This document shows, piece by piece, positions 1-7,108 of a stretch of DNA of 35,921 nucleotides. Each line of letters opens with the position of its first letter. Position 1 is the stretch's first letter. The position numbers and the translations under genes are program-made. This stretch comes from CAYNYF01 sp964401385. GTDB lineage: Bacteria > Planctomycetota > Phycisphaerae > SM23-33. The notes beneath the pieces are model-generated. The model saw only the letters and a list, made by a program, of their open reading frames with translations, did no database searches and was not told the origin of the DNA. Location: assembly GCA_964401385.1 (NCBI GenBank), contig CAYNYF010000041.1:1-35921 (forward strand). The letters run 5' to 3'.

Positions 1-40
1 TTCTGCTGCCCGCCTACCTACCGGAGGTGGGCAGGCAGAA
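1..40. repeat. Dispersed hairpin repeat, copy 1
   Basis: An imperfect inverted repeat: the first bases TTCTGC and TGCCC pair with GGGCA and GCAGAA near base 40. The 28-base core at 8-35 recurs at 1579-1606 with only two differences (A to G at two positions). Two near-identical palindromes within 1.6 kb in non-coding DNA suggest a REP-like intergenic repeat family. A role as transcription terminator is possible but there is no T-run. Confidence 0.6.
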
Positions 41-350
41 GCATGGCACCAACGGGCAACAGGGAACGAGGACCGTGGGACCGGAAAACCGGAACCAGTA
101 GCCAGGAGCCGGGAGCCAGGAACGGCAGAAGCAGAAACGGCAACAACGAGACCCGGAACGCGGAATGCGGAACACGCAGGGAGGTACTGTTTTGCTCCCA
201 ATTGCTGACTTGCTGAATTGTGTGATTGGTGAATTGCTGCCGGCGGGCGGCAGGCGTGCCGGCCGGCGGCAGGCCCGGCCGGGGCGCGGGGCTCACGGCT
301 CAGGCGCGGCCGGGCCGCGGCGAAGTTCGGCGCTGCCGGCGGCGGGGCGG
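41..350. other. Gene-free stretch, low-complexity
   Basis: No convincing gene is seen. The first part is made of short purine-rich repeats of the GGAACC/GGAGCC kind, and 200-240 holds several TTGCTGA/GAATTG-like short repeats. The open frames that cross this stretch are unbiased GC-rich frames without recognisable protein. The stretch lies downstream of the minus-strand membrane-protein gene that ends at 351. Confidence 0.4.
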
Positions 351-647
351 TCAGGACTGGCGGGTGGCGCGCTTGAGCTGGCGGGCCCAGAGCGACAGCC
401 ACACGACGATCAGGACAGCCACCAGGACGGCTACCTTGAAGACGCCGAAGAACCACAGCCAAATGGTATGCACGGTCGACCAGGTCAGGTCGCCCCCGCC
501 CCAGCAGTACAGCAGCCAGTCCGGGCGGGCGCGCATGATGGCCAGGAAGGCCAGCCACCCGATCAGCAGCCATACGACGGCGATCAGGACCGTCCACCAC
601 CCGGCCGTGGCCGCCGCCCCAACGCGCTTTGCCAACCTTTCGTCCAT
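351..647 (-). CDS. Small two-span membrane protein, unknown function
   Basis: A 98-residue protein with two clear hydrophobic segments, about residues 15-38 (rich in W, V, L and I) and 58-86, separated by a short loop containing WGGGD. It starts with charged residues (MDERLAKR) and ends with a basic tail (RQLKRATRQS), which predicts both ends in the cytoplasm. The ATG at 645-647 is preceded by a strong ribosome site AAGGAG eight bases upstream, which is the main reason to accept it as a gene. It is divergent from surE across about 110 bp. I do not recognise the family and no function is proposed. Confidence 0.6.
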   Translation of the reverse strand: MDERLAKRVGAAATAGWWTVLIAVVWLLIGWLAFLAIMRARPDWLLYCWGGGDLTWSTVHTIWLWFFGVFKVAVLVAVLIVVWLSLWARQLKRATRQS

Positions 648-717
648 CGTCCGGCTCCTTCGTCAGTCCGTAAAGTATCAGTATCGGCCAGGGGCGCCGC
701 CGCCCTCCAGCCGGTGT

Positions 718-747
718 TTGACAGGGCTTCGCCCGTGCAGATAGACT
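718..747 (+). promoter_or_regulatory. Candidate sigma70 promoter of surE
   Basis: A perfect -35 TTGACA at 718-723, an 18-bp spacer and -10 TAGACT at 742-747. The predicted start is near 754, three bases before the surE ATG, and no ribosome site is present, so a leaderless mRNA is suggested. Confidence 0.5.
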
Positions 748-756
748 CCCCCGAGC

Positions 757-1533
757 ATGCGAATCCTGCTGGTCAACGACGACGGTATCTTCGCGGCGGG
801 CCTGGCGGCCCTGTGGGAGGCGGTCCGCGACCTGGGCGAGGTGACGGTGGTGGCGCCGGAGTCGCCGCAGTCGGCGGCCGGGCGGTCCATCACGCTGCAC
901 GGACCGATTTACTGCCGGCGGGTGCAGGTGGAAGGGGCGTTCTGCGGCGTGGGCGTGTCGGGTCGCCCGGCCGACTGCGTGAAGCTGGCCGTCCGCGAGC
1001 TGATGGACGCCCGGCCGGAGCTGGTGTTGGCCGGCATCAACGCCGGCGCCAACGTCGGCATCAACGTCTTCTACAGCGGCACGGTGGCCGCGGCCGCCGA
1101 GGGGGCCCTGTTCGGCATTCCCTCCGTGGCCTTCAGCCTGGAGGCCGGGCACGACGCCGCGCCGGCGGACTTCCGGCGGGCCGCGCGGCTCTGCCGCTGG
1201 GTGCTCGACGGCCTGATCGCAAGGCCCATGCCGACCGGCGACCTGATCAACGTCAACGTGCCGGCGCTGGCCGGCGGCGGGCCCCGCGGGGTCAAGGCCG
1301 TTCCCCAGAGCACCTCGGCCATCAGCGAAAACTACCTCCGCGAAAACGGCGCGGACGGGCGGATTTCCTTCCAGCTCACCGACGAGTTCGACCACGGCCC
1401 CCAGGAGGGCGAAACCGACGTGACCGCCTTGAGCGAGGGATTCATCACCATCACCCCGCTCCACTGCGACCTGACCGACCGCTTCCGCCTGGCACAGGTG
1501 GGCCGCCACCATTGGAAGGACATGCCGAGCTGA
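757..1533 (+). CDS. surE: 5'/3'-nucleotidase SurE
   Basis: SurE is a metal-dependent survival-protein phosphatase that removes phosphate from nucleoside 5'- and 3'-monophosphates in the cytoplasm. The 258-residue length matches the family. The N-terminus holds the signature VNDDG with metal ligands Asp8 and Asp9, followed by Ser39 in PESPQSAAGRS and Asn95 in AGINAGANVG, the four ligands known from the family. Residues 105-120 (YSGTVAAAAEGALFG) match the conserved dimer/active-site helix. The ATG lies directly behind a TTGACA/TAGACT promoter with almost no leader. It stands alone, with a repeat-rich gap downstream. In many bacteria surE lies near pcm or nlpD, which are absent here. Confidence 0.95.
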   Translation: MRILLVNDDGIFAAGLAALWEAVRDLGEVTVVAPESPQSAAGRSITLHGPIYCRRVQVEGAFCGVGVSGRPADCVKLAVRELMDARPELVLAGINAGANVGINVFYSGTVAAAAEGALFGIPSVAFSLEAGHDAAPADFRRAARLCRWVLDGLIARPMPTGDLINVNVPALAGGGPRGVKAVPQSTSAISENYLRENGADGRISFQLTDEFDHGPQEGETDVTALSEGFITITPLHCDLTDRFRLAQVGRHHWKDMPS

Positions 1534-1550
1534 GCTGGTCACAGGAATGT

Positions 1551-1622
1551 TTGCCCGCCTTCCTGCCGCCTGCCTGTCGCCCGCCTGCCTGCCGGAGGTG
1601 GGCAGGGAGGTGGGCAGGCACA
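1551..1622. repeat. Dispersed hairpin repeat, copy 2 (duplicated)
   Basis: The stretch behind surE contains two partly overlapping copies of the CCCGCCTNCCTNCCGG...GGTGGGCAGG palindrome; the best copy, 1579-1606, matches the core at 8-35 in 26 of 28 bases. The right arm GAGGTGGGCAGG is present twice in tandem. It may act as the 3' hairpin of the surE transcript. Confidence 0.6.
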
Positions 1623-1666
1623 GTCTCAGGAGGCGAGGATGCGTCCGCACGGGCGGGCGAAGAGAC

Positions 1667-1702
1667 CACGAATTACACGAATGACACCGAATTCCACGAA
1701 TG
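1667..1702. repeat. Short CACGAAT-type AT-rich repeat cluster
   Basis: Four imperfect units of the form CACGAAT or ACCGAAT follow one another at about 9-bp spacing. Their base composition is far lower in GC than the neighbourhood. A comparable cluster of GAATTCGCG/CGAAT units lies at about 20300-20375. Origin unknown. Confidence 0.45.
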
Positions 1703-1759
1703 GGCTCTTTTCTCAAACCAGCGCTGTGCGGGGACCGTGGGTGTTACGGGGGGCGGGGC

Positions 1760-2452
1760 TCATTCCGGCCCGGGGGGGTACTCGGTGCACAGGCAGAAGC
1801 GGGCCGGCTCGTCCTCCTCGATGGCGGGGAAGCGCGGCAGTTCTTCCAGGAAGCGGTTGTCGCGGGCGTCGTCGTTGACCCTGCTGACCTCGCCGACGAG
1901 GACGGGCCCGCCGCCGCTCTCGCCCCAGAAGGCGTGGTACAGCCGCGGCGGCAGCGCGACCGACTCGCCCGGCGAGAGCACCAGCTCTCCGCCGGCCGGG
2001 AATGTCCGTCTCATCCCATCGACCTGGACGGCCACGTCGCCGTGCTGGTCGAGCTTTTCGTCGGAGGTGGAATGGTAGAGCTTGACGACCAGCCGCCCGC
2101 CGCCGCGGTTGATGATGTCCTCCATCTTGGAAAAGTGGAAGTGGTAGGGCGTCAGTTGCCCTTCGCGGACCATCATCGCCTTTTCGCAGTAGTCCTTTCG
2201 GTCGGGGCCGGGCGAGCCGCCGGGCGGGCCGTTGCGGAGGGTGAACAGCGTAAGTCCGAGCTGGTGAAAGCGCCCGCCGCCGAAGTCGGTGACGTCCCAG
2301 CCCAGTCCGTTGCGGCGGACCTCGTCGGCCTCGTGGCCGGTCCGGGCCCACTCGGCCGGCGCGTGCGTCGCCCACGGCGGCAGGTGGGATCGCTGCGAGG
2401 CGGCGAAGTCGATGAACTCCTGGATGGTGCGGTTGATCTCGCTGCGTTTCAT
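1760..2452 (-). CDS. D-lyxose/D-mannose ketol-isomerase-like cupin
   Basis: This 230-residue protein resembles the D-lyxose ketol-isomerase family (COG3822, about 227 residues in the enterobacterial enzyme), which interconverts D-lyxose and D-xylulose or D-mannose and D-fructose with a divalent metal. Visible features are the N-terminal RSEINRTIQEFIDFA helix, a cupin metal motif YHFHFSKMEDIINRGGG (two His and one Glu), and a later His in LPPRLYHAFWGE as the fourth ligand. The start overlaps the stop of the upstream dehydrogenase gene by four bases (ATGA), so translation is probably coupled and the two act in one sugar pathway. The substrate cannot be read from sequence. Confidence 0.8.
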   Translation of the reverse strand: MKRSEINRTIQEFIDFAASQRSHLPPWATHAPAEWARTGHEADEVRRNGLGWDVTDFGGGRFHQLGLTLFTLRNGPPGGSPGPDRKDYCEKAMMVREGQLTPYHFHFSKMEDIINRGGGRLVVKLYHSTSDEKLDQHGDVAVQVDGMRRTFPAGGELVLSPGESVALPPRLYHAFWGESGGGPVLVGEVSRVNDDARDNRFLEELPRFPAIEEDEPARFCLCTEYPPGPE

Positions 2453-3555
2453 TGGTCGTTGGCCTCGTCCACCGGCGCCAGCCGGAGGCAGTCCCGGGCG
2501 GCGACATCATGTCCCGCCAGCAGGGCCGCGGGCGATTCCGGCTGGTGGGTCCGGTCGGATAGATATGCGGCCTCGATGGCCGCCATCGTGAGCAGGTTCT
2601 CCCAGCCCGAGCAGGGGTATCCTGAGACATTGGCGGCCGAGGCCCGCACGAATGCCTCGACCTCGCGGGCGAACACGGCCGCCGGGCGCTCGTCGGCCCG
2701 AAAGGTCTCAATGACGGCCCCGTCGCGGTCGCGCAGGAGGCAGCGGTCGGGCCCGACCGACAGCGACCCGCCCTCCCCGTAGACCAGCAGGCCCTCGCTG
2801 ACGGGGTCGAAGCAGCGGCTGACGGTGATGACCGCGGCGGCCTTATCGGTATAGCGGAAGGCCACCGAGACGGTGTCCTCGGTGTCGTAGACGGGCTGGT
2901 CGACCCCGGCCGGGGCCCCCGCCGGACGCCCCTGAGAGCCGCCCAGCGGCTGCCGCGTCCCGGCGATGGCGTACACCGTCTCCGGCAGGCCCATCAGCCA
3001 GACCACCAGGTCGAAGATATGGTAGCCCAGATTGATCAGGGCGCCTCCGCCGGCGGCCTTGTCCCCCCGCCAGCCCAGGATCGCCCCCAGGTTGTACAGG
3101 TAATGGGCCTGGACGAGGTAGACCCTCCCCAGCCGCCCGAGCAGCTCCTTGCCGCGGCGGTAGCCGCCCATGAACCGCCGCTGGGTGCCGATGACGAACC
3201 TGCGCCCGGCGGATTCGGTAAGTCTGCACAAGGAAACGGCTTCGTGGAGGTTTCGGGCCAGCGGGCTCTCCTTCCAGACGTGGGAGCCGCTCTGGCTTGC
3301 CAGGCGGACCAGCTCGGCCGACGGGGCCGGCGGAACCGTCAGAAACGCCCCCGCCGGGCGGGTCTCGACCAGCAGCCTGCGGTGGTCGGTATATGCCGGA
3401 CAGCCGGCCTCGGCCGACGCCGATGCCGCCGCCGCCGCGTCCAGGTCCGAGACCCCCACTAGCTCCACCAGCGGGCAACCGCACAGGGCCCGCAACATGT
3501 TTCGGCCGAAGCCGCCGGTGCCGATGAGGGCTACGCGAAATTGTTCTGCTGGCAT
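2449..3555 (-). CDS. Gfo/Idh/MocA-family NAD(P)-dependent oxidoreductase
   Basis: A 368-residue sugar or cyclitol dehydrogenase. The N-terminal Rossmann fold has VALIGTGGFGRNML as dinucleotide loop, and the C-terminal half has the family motif GGGALINLGYHIFDLVVWLMG. The usual EKP motif reads KESPLA here, so the Lys normally contacting substrate and cofactor is replaced by Ser. The start at 3555 was chosen because the Rossmann fold begins at once, AGAGG lies 7-8 bases upstream, and the longer frame to 3786 runs through the promoter and folC start. It is first in a two-gene unit with the isomerase, with which it shares an ATGA overlap. Substrate unknown. Confidence 0.85.
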   Translation of the reverse strand: MPAEQFRVALIGTGGFGRNMLRALCGCPLVELVGVSDLDAAAAASASAEAGCPAYTDHRRLLVETRPAGAFLTVPPAPSAELVRLASQSGSHVWKESPLARNLHEAVSLCRLTESAGRRFVIGTQRRFMGGYRRGKELLGRLGRVYLVQAHYLYNLGAILGWRGDKAAGGGALINLGYHIFDLVVWLMGLPETVYAIAGTRQPLGGSQGRPAGAPAGVDQPVYDTEDTVSVAFRYTDKAAAVITVSRCFDPVSEGLLVYGEGGSLSVGPDRCLLRDRDGAVIETFRADERPAAVFAREVEAFVRASAANVSGYPCSGWENLLTMAAIEAAYLSDRTHQPESPAALLAGHDVAARDCLRLAPVDEANDQ

Positions 3556-3584
3556 GGACCGCCTCTGGGCTTGCCGGGGACCCC

Positions 3585-3612
3585 AGATTAGGTGCTGGGT
3601 GGGAATTGTCAA
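3585..3612 (-). promoter_or_regulatory. Candidate promoter for the dehydrogenase-isomerase unit
   Basis: On the minus strand TTGACA (3612-3607) is followed after 16 bp by TAATCT (3590-3585). The expected start lies about 23 bases before the ATG at 3555, leaving room for the AGAGG ribosome site. It lies back to back with the folC promoter. Confidence 0.5.
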
Positions 3613-3681
3613 GCCCGCCCCCAAATATGGAGTTGCGAGCGGGAATATTGGGATATTTTGAGCGTTCCGGCAGGTGTACCC

Positions 3682-3711
3682 TTGACACCGCCGCGGCGCG
3701 GATGTTATCAT
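3682..3711 (+). promoter_or_regulatory. Candidate sigma70 promoter of folC
   Basis: TTGACA at 3682-3687, 18-bp spacer, TATCAT at 3706-3711. The predicted start is near 3718, four bases before the folC ATG, with no ribosome site between, so this mRNA is probably leaderless or nearly so. Confidence 0.55.
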
Positions 3712-3721
3712 CAGGCGCATT

Positions 3722-5101
3722 ATGGTTACGACGACCTCCTCCAAGGTTGCCTCGGCCAAGCTCCCCCGCCGACCGGTAATCCGCACCTATGACGCGGCGT
3801 TGAAGTACTTGTTCGCGCAGACCGACTACGAGCGAATGCTGCGGGTGCGGTACAACCGGGACACCTTCAGCCTGGCCCGGATGAGGCTGCTGCTGAAGAA
3901 GCTCGGCGACCCGCACAAGCGGCTGCGGTGCGTTCACATCGCCGGGACAAAGGGCAAGGGCTCGACCGCGACCATGCTGGCGGAGATGCTCCGGGCCTGC
4001 GGGCACAAGGTGGGCCTGTACACCTCCCCGCACCTGGTGGACATCCGCGAGCGGATCCGCATCAACGGCGAGATGATCACCCAGGCCGCCCTGAGGCGGT
4101 ACATCAACAAGGTGGCCGTACGGCTGGCCCGGATGTCCAACGACAAGCCCACGTTCTTCGAGATCTTCACGGCGATTGCCTTCATGCACTTCGCCGATCA
4201 GTCGGTGGACGTGGCGGTGCTGGAGACCGGGCTGGGCGGGCGGCTGGACAGCACCAACGTGGTCAAGCCGATGGTGGTCGGCGTGACCAGCATCAGCATC
4301 GACCACACCGATCAGCTCGGCAAGACGATCGAGGCGATTGCCGGGGAGAAGGCCGGCGTGTTCAAGTCCGGCGTGCCGGCGGTGTCGGTGCCGCAGGTGC
4401 CCGCGGCCAAAACCGTCCTGAAGAAGGCCGCCAAGGTCGCCAACACGCCGCTGCTGTTCACCGGCGAGGACATCGACTTCAGCCTGCGCTTCGAGTCCTC
4501 GCGCAAGAGCGGGCCGCAGACTCGGATCTGCCTGACGACCCCGCGAAGCCAGTTCGAGCACCTGCCCGTCCCCCTCATGGGCGAGCACCAGGGGCTCAAC
4601 TGCGGGCTGGCGCTGGCGCTGCTGGACCAGTTGAAGGTACAGGGCATGGAGATCGACGACGGCACCGCCGTTGAGGGTCTCTCGCGGGTGCAGCTTCCCG
4701 GGCGGATGGAAATGCTGCGGGAGACGCCTCGCATCCTCGCGGACGGGGCCCACAACGCCGCCTCCATTGAGGCCCTGATGCGGTCGGTTGGGCAGTACAT
4801 TCCGTACGACTCCATGGTGGTGATCTTCGGCTGTGCGGCCGACAAGGACATCGACGGCATGCTGGAGCAGATCATGCGCGGGGCCGACAAGGTAATCTTC
4901 GCCAGGCCCGACACCCCGCGCGCCGCCAGCCCGAAAGACTTGGCCGAGCGGTATGAGGAGCGCTCCAGCAAGATGGCCCAGGTGGTGCCGGACCTCTCCG
5001 AGGCCATCCGCGTCGCCAGCGGCGCCGTCAGCCGCGGCGACATCATCTGCATCACCGGCAGCTTCTACCTGGTCGGAGAGGCCAAAAAGCTCTTGCAGTA
5101 G
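3722..5101 (+). CDS. folC: Dihydrofolate/folylpolyglutamate synthase FolC
   Basis: FolC adds glutamate to dihydropteroate and/or to tetrahydrofolate, using ATP, in cytosolic folate synthesis. The 459-residue protein carries the Mur-ligase P-loop AGTKGKGST (from residue 74), the YTSPHLVDIRERIRING folate loop, the LETGLGGRLDSTNVV motif, SIDHTDQLG with the metal/ATP His, EKAGVFK with the likely carbamylated Lys region, and DGAHN in the C-terminal domain. The first 20 residues are a Ser/Thr/basic extension that may reflect a start slightly too far upstream, but the promoter spacing supports the ATG at 3722. It is transcribed alone, divergent from the dehydrogenase unit, and ends before a strong terminator. 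Confidence 0.95.
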   Translation: MVTTTSSKVASAKLPRRPVIRTYDAALKYLFAQTDYERMLRVRYNRDTFSLARMRLLLKKLGDPHKRLRCVHIAGTKGKGSTATMLAEMLRACGHKVGLYTSPHLVDIRERIRINGEMITQAALRRYINKVAVRLARMSNDKPTFFEIFTAIAFMHFADQSVDVAVLETGLGGRLDSTNVVKPMVVGVTSISIDHTDQLGKTIEAIAGEKAGVFKSGVPAVSVPQVPAAKTVLKKAAKVANTPLLFTGEDIDFSLRFESSRKSGPQTRICLTTPRSQFEHLPVPLMGEHQGLNCGLALALLDQLKVQGMEIDDGTAVEGLSRVQLPGRMEMLRETPRILADGAHNAASIEALMRSVGQYIPYDSMVVIFGCAADKDIDGMLEQIMRGADKVIFARPDTPRAASPKDLAERYEERSSKMAQVVPDLSEAIRVASGAVSRGDIICITGSFYLVGEAKKLLQ

Positions 5102-5135
5102 TAGAGCCACGACCAGGGAAAACGCAGAACCAGAG

Positions 5136-5167
5136 CGGCCCGTCGAAGGCGGCGGGCCGTTTTCTTT
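5136..5167 (+). terminator. Intrinsic terminator of folC
   Basis: A perfect 7-bp stem CGGCCCG (5136-5142) and CGGGCCG (5153-5159) with a 10-base loop, followed by TTTTCTTT. It begins 34 bases after the folC stop. Confidence 0.8.
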
Positions 5168-5295
5168 GCGCTCATTGGCCGCGGCCTGGTCGCGGGTTTC
5201 GCCTCCGGAACGGCGGTGAATCTCTCATTTGCCGCCGAGGGAGCCCCCCATCGCCCCAACGTCCTTGGCCCGCGGCCGGAGTCATATCTTAGACT

Positions 5296-5305
5296 ACCTA
5301 TAGGT
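5296..5305. promoter_or_regulatory. 10-bp perfect palindrome upstream of the GGDEF gene
   Basis: ACCTATAGGT is a perfect palindrome in an otherwise GC-rich 280-bp gap (5168-5450), about 145 bases before the diguanylate cyclase start. It could be an operator half or part of a promoter (a TATCTT lies just upstream). The rest of this gap shows no gene. Confidence 0.3.
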
Positions 5306-5450
5306 CGGACAACTCGTAAGGCCAGTTCCAACGAGGCCAAGGCTGCTCACGATGGTATGGGCGTCCCTGCGACCGGGGCGCGGCAGCCCGAGGGCTCGAC
5401 GCCCAGGCTCGTTCGACCTGGAAGCGTTTGTACCGCCTGATGGAGGCGCA

Positions 5451-6557
5451 ATGGTCACGACTGCCTCGGAGATCCAGGGCTGCGTGCTCGTGATGGACCC
5501 CGATCCGGCGCGGTCGGCGAGCCGCCAGGCTGAGCTGATCTCAGATGGCTGGCAGGCCCTGCTGGCCCGGGATCCGGCCGGGGCCCTCGCGGCCGTCCAA
5601 TCGGGCGACGTGGACGCGGTGGTGTTGGAAGTCAGCACCGAGGAGGCAGAGGCCTTGGACCTGCCTCGCGTGCTGCGCGTGGCCGGCGGGGTTGCCCATC
5701 TGCCCGTCATCGTCATGGCGCCCGCCCCGCCCGAGCAGGCCCGATGCCGGTTCCTCGAGGGCGGCGCCGACGACATCCTGCCCAACGACATCTCCCCGGC
5801 CGAACTCGGCGCACGCCTGCGGGCGCTGATGCGGGTAAAGCGACTGCACGATGAGCTTCGGGCTTCCAGACAGGCCCTGGCGGCGTCGCTGGCGCGGGAG
5901 CGGCAACTGCTGGCCCAGCTCCGCCGCGACAACGCCCACCTGCTGACGCTGTGCACGACCGACCCGCTGACGCATTTGCAGAACATCCGCCATTTCAACG
6001 CCTTCCTGGACAGCGAGTTCAAGGTGGCCAGAAGGTACCGGCGGAAGCTCTCGCTGCTGGCGTTCGACCTGGATCACTTCAAGGTCGTCAACGACACCCA
6101 CGGCCATCCCAGCGGCGACTACGTGCTGAAGGAGTTCGCGGTGATCCTGGAGCGGCTGGTGCGTGATTCGGACGTGGTCACCCGCACCGGCGGGGAGGAG
6201 TTCAGCGTCGTCCTGCCGAACGCGGGCCGGACCCAAGCCCAGGGCTTCGCCCAGCGCATCGGTAAGGCGGTGCGCGAGCGGAAGTTCGTGGTCTACGGCC
6301 AGGAGATCCACGTAACCACCTCCATCGGCGCCGCCAGCTACCCCGAAGACATCGAGATCGCCGACGCCCAGATGCTGCTGTATTTCGCCGACCAGGCCTT
6401 GCTCCGGTCCAAGCAGCTCGGGCGCGACCGCGCGTTCGCGTTCGGCATGTTCGACCGGGTGGAACGTCGCCGGTTGAGGCGGCAATACCTCGCGAGCTAC
6501 TCGCGGCAGACGGACCGCGACGGCAAGCCGGCGATCGCCGGCACCCTCGCTCGCTAG
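5451..6557 (+). CDS. Degenerate receiver domain plus GGDEF diguanylate cyclase
   Basis: The 368-residue protein makes the second messenger cyclic di-GMP from two GTP. Residues 1-125 form a receiver-like domain (CVLVMDPDPARSA, then AVVLEVST, then FLEGGADDILPNDIS), but the phosphate-accepting Asp is replaced by Glu and the conserved Lys by Asn, so it is probably not phosphorylated in the normal way. A coiled linker (about 125-165) leads into an intact GGDEF domain with DLDHFKVVNDTHGH, TGGEEF and the inhibitory-site motif RDSD five residues before it. The start at 5451 is chosen for GGAGG nine bases upstream; the frame also allows 5352. It is monocistronic. Confidence 0.9.
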   Translation: MVTTASEIQGCVLVMDPDPARSASRQAELISDGWQALLARDPAGALAAVQSGDVDAVVLEVSTEEAEALDLPRVLRVAGGVAHLPVIVMAPAPPEQARCRFLEGGADDILPNDISPAELGARLRALMRVKRLHDELRASRQALAASLARERQLLAQLRRDNAHLLTLCTTDPLTHLQNIRHFNAFLDSEFKVARRYRRKLSLLAFDLDHFKVVNDTHGHPSGDYVLKEFAVILERLVRDSDVVTRTGGEEFSVVLPNAGRTQAQGFAQRIGKAVRERKFVVYGQEIHVTTSIGAASYPEDIEIADAQMLLYFADQALLRSKQLGRDRAFAFGMFDRVERRRLRRQYLASYSRQTDRDGKPAIAGTLAR

Positions 6558-6981
6558 GAGCCTGTCGCATTTTGGTTTCGGGTTCCCGGTGATTTTTCGG
6601 ACGCTGTCTACTCCGGGAAGTCGCCGTTGCGAGCCCGCGCGGCGTTGGGGTCGCGTTCTCGGCCCGGTTCCAGACGAACTGGCCCCGCAGCCACCACCGC
6701 CTGGGCGTTATCGGACTGCTCGTAGCCGCTCCAGTTCGCCCGCACGGTCGACGCGCCGGCTCCTGAAAATCCCGTTGCCATAACAGTAAATCAGCAGACC
6801 CAGCAGCATCCTCGGCGGGTATTGCTCCGAGCCGCTCCCGCGCCGGTTCACCTTCAGTGTGCCCACCCTCGACGGACTCGATGACGAAGTGAATCATGTC
6901 ATCTTCCGGCACCCAGTCCCGCGGGTCTGGAGGCAGCGGCATGGGCGTGTTCCGGTCGACGTTCACGAACCTGGTAGCCAC
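6558..6981 (-). pseudogene. Decayed, internally deleted IS1182-type transposase
   Basis: The minus-strand GTG frame from 6981 starts with FVNVDRNTPMPLPPDP and DWVPEDDMIHFVIESVE, the typical N-terminus of IS1182-type transposases. A frame change near 6850 is followed in the second frame by YPPRMLLGLLIYCYGNGIF and SRRVDRA (about 6745-6828), and a further frame change by NWSGYEQSDNAQAVVAAG (about 6691-6736), which belongs to the middle of such proteins. About 300 residues of catalytic core are missing and two frameshifts remain, so it is inactive. The right end near 6558-6575 (AGGAGCCTGTCGCA) may be the old element terminus. It lies between the GGDEF gene and the GT2 gene. Confidence 0.75.
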
Positions 6982-7108
6982 GCACGCAGTCTACGGACCG
7001 GTCAGGCAGGCAACGCCGAGCTTTACAAATCCGCTGGAGCGGGTAGGCTGTGGCGCAGTCGACCCGCTCGGAAGGATACGGACGCCGAAGCCACAATCGT
7101 CCGGGCGA

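Noticed and set aside
165..2078. Long plus-strand open frame of 637 codons over surE
   Set aside because: It is an out-of-frame shadow of surE in GC-rich DNA: the translation is dominated by Arg, Gly, Pro and Ala and no motif is seen, while surE in another frame has all family residues.
5168..5450. Possible cyclic di-GMP riboswitch ahead of the GGDEF gene
   Set aside because: I could not find the conserved GEMM motifs; only a 10-bp palindrome and a ribosome site stand out.
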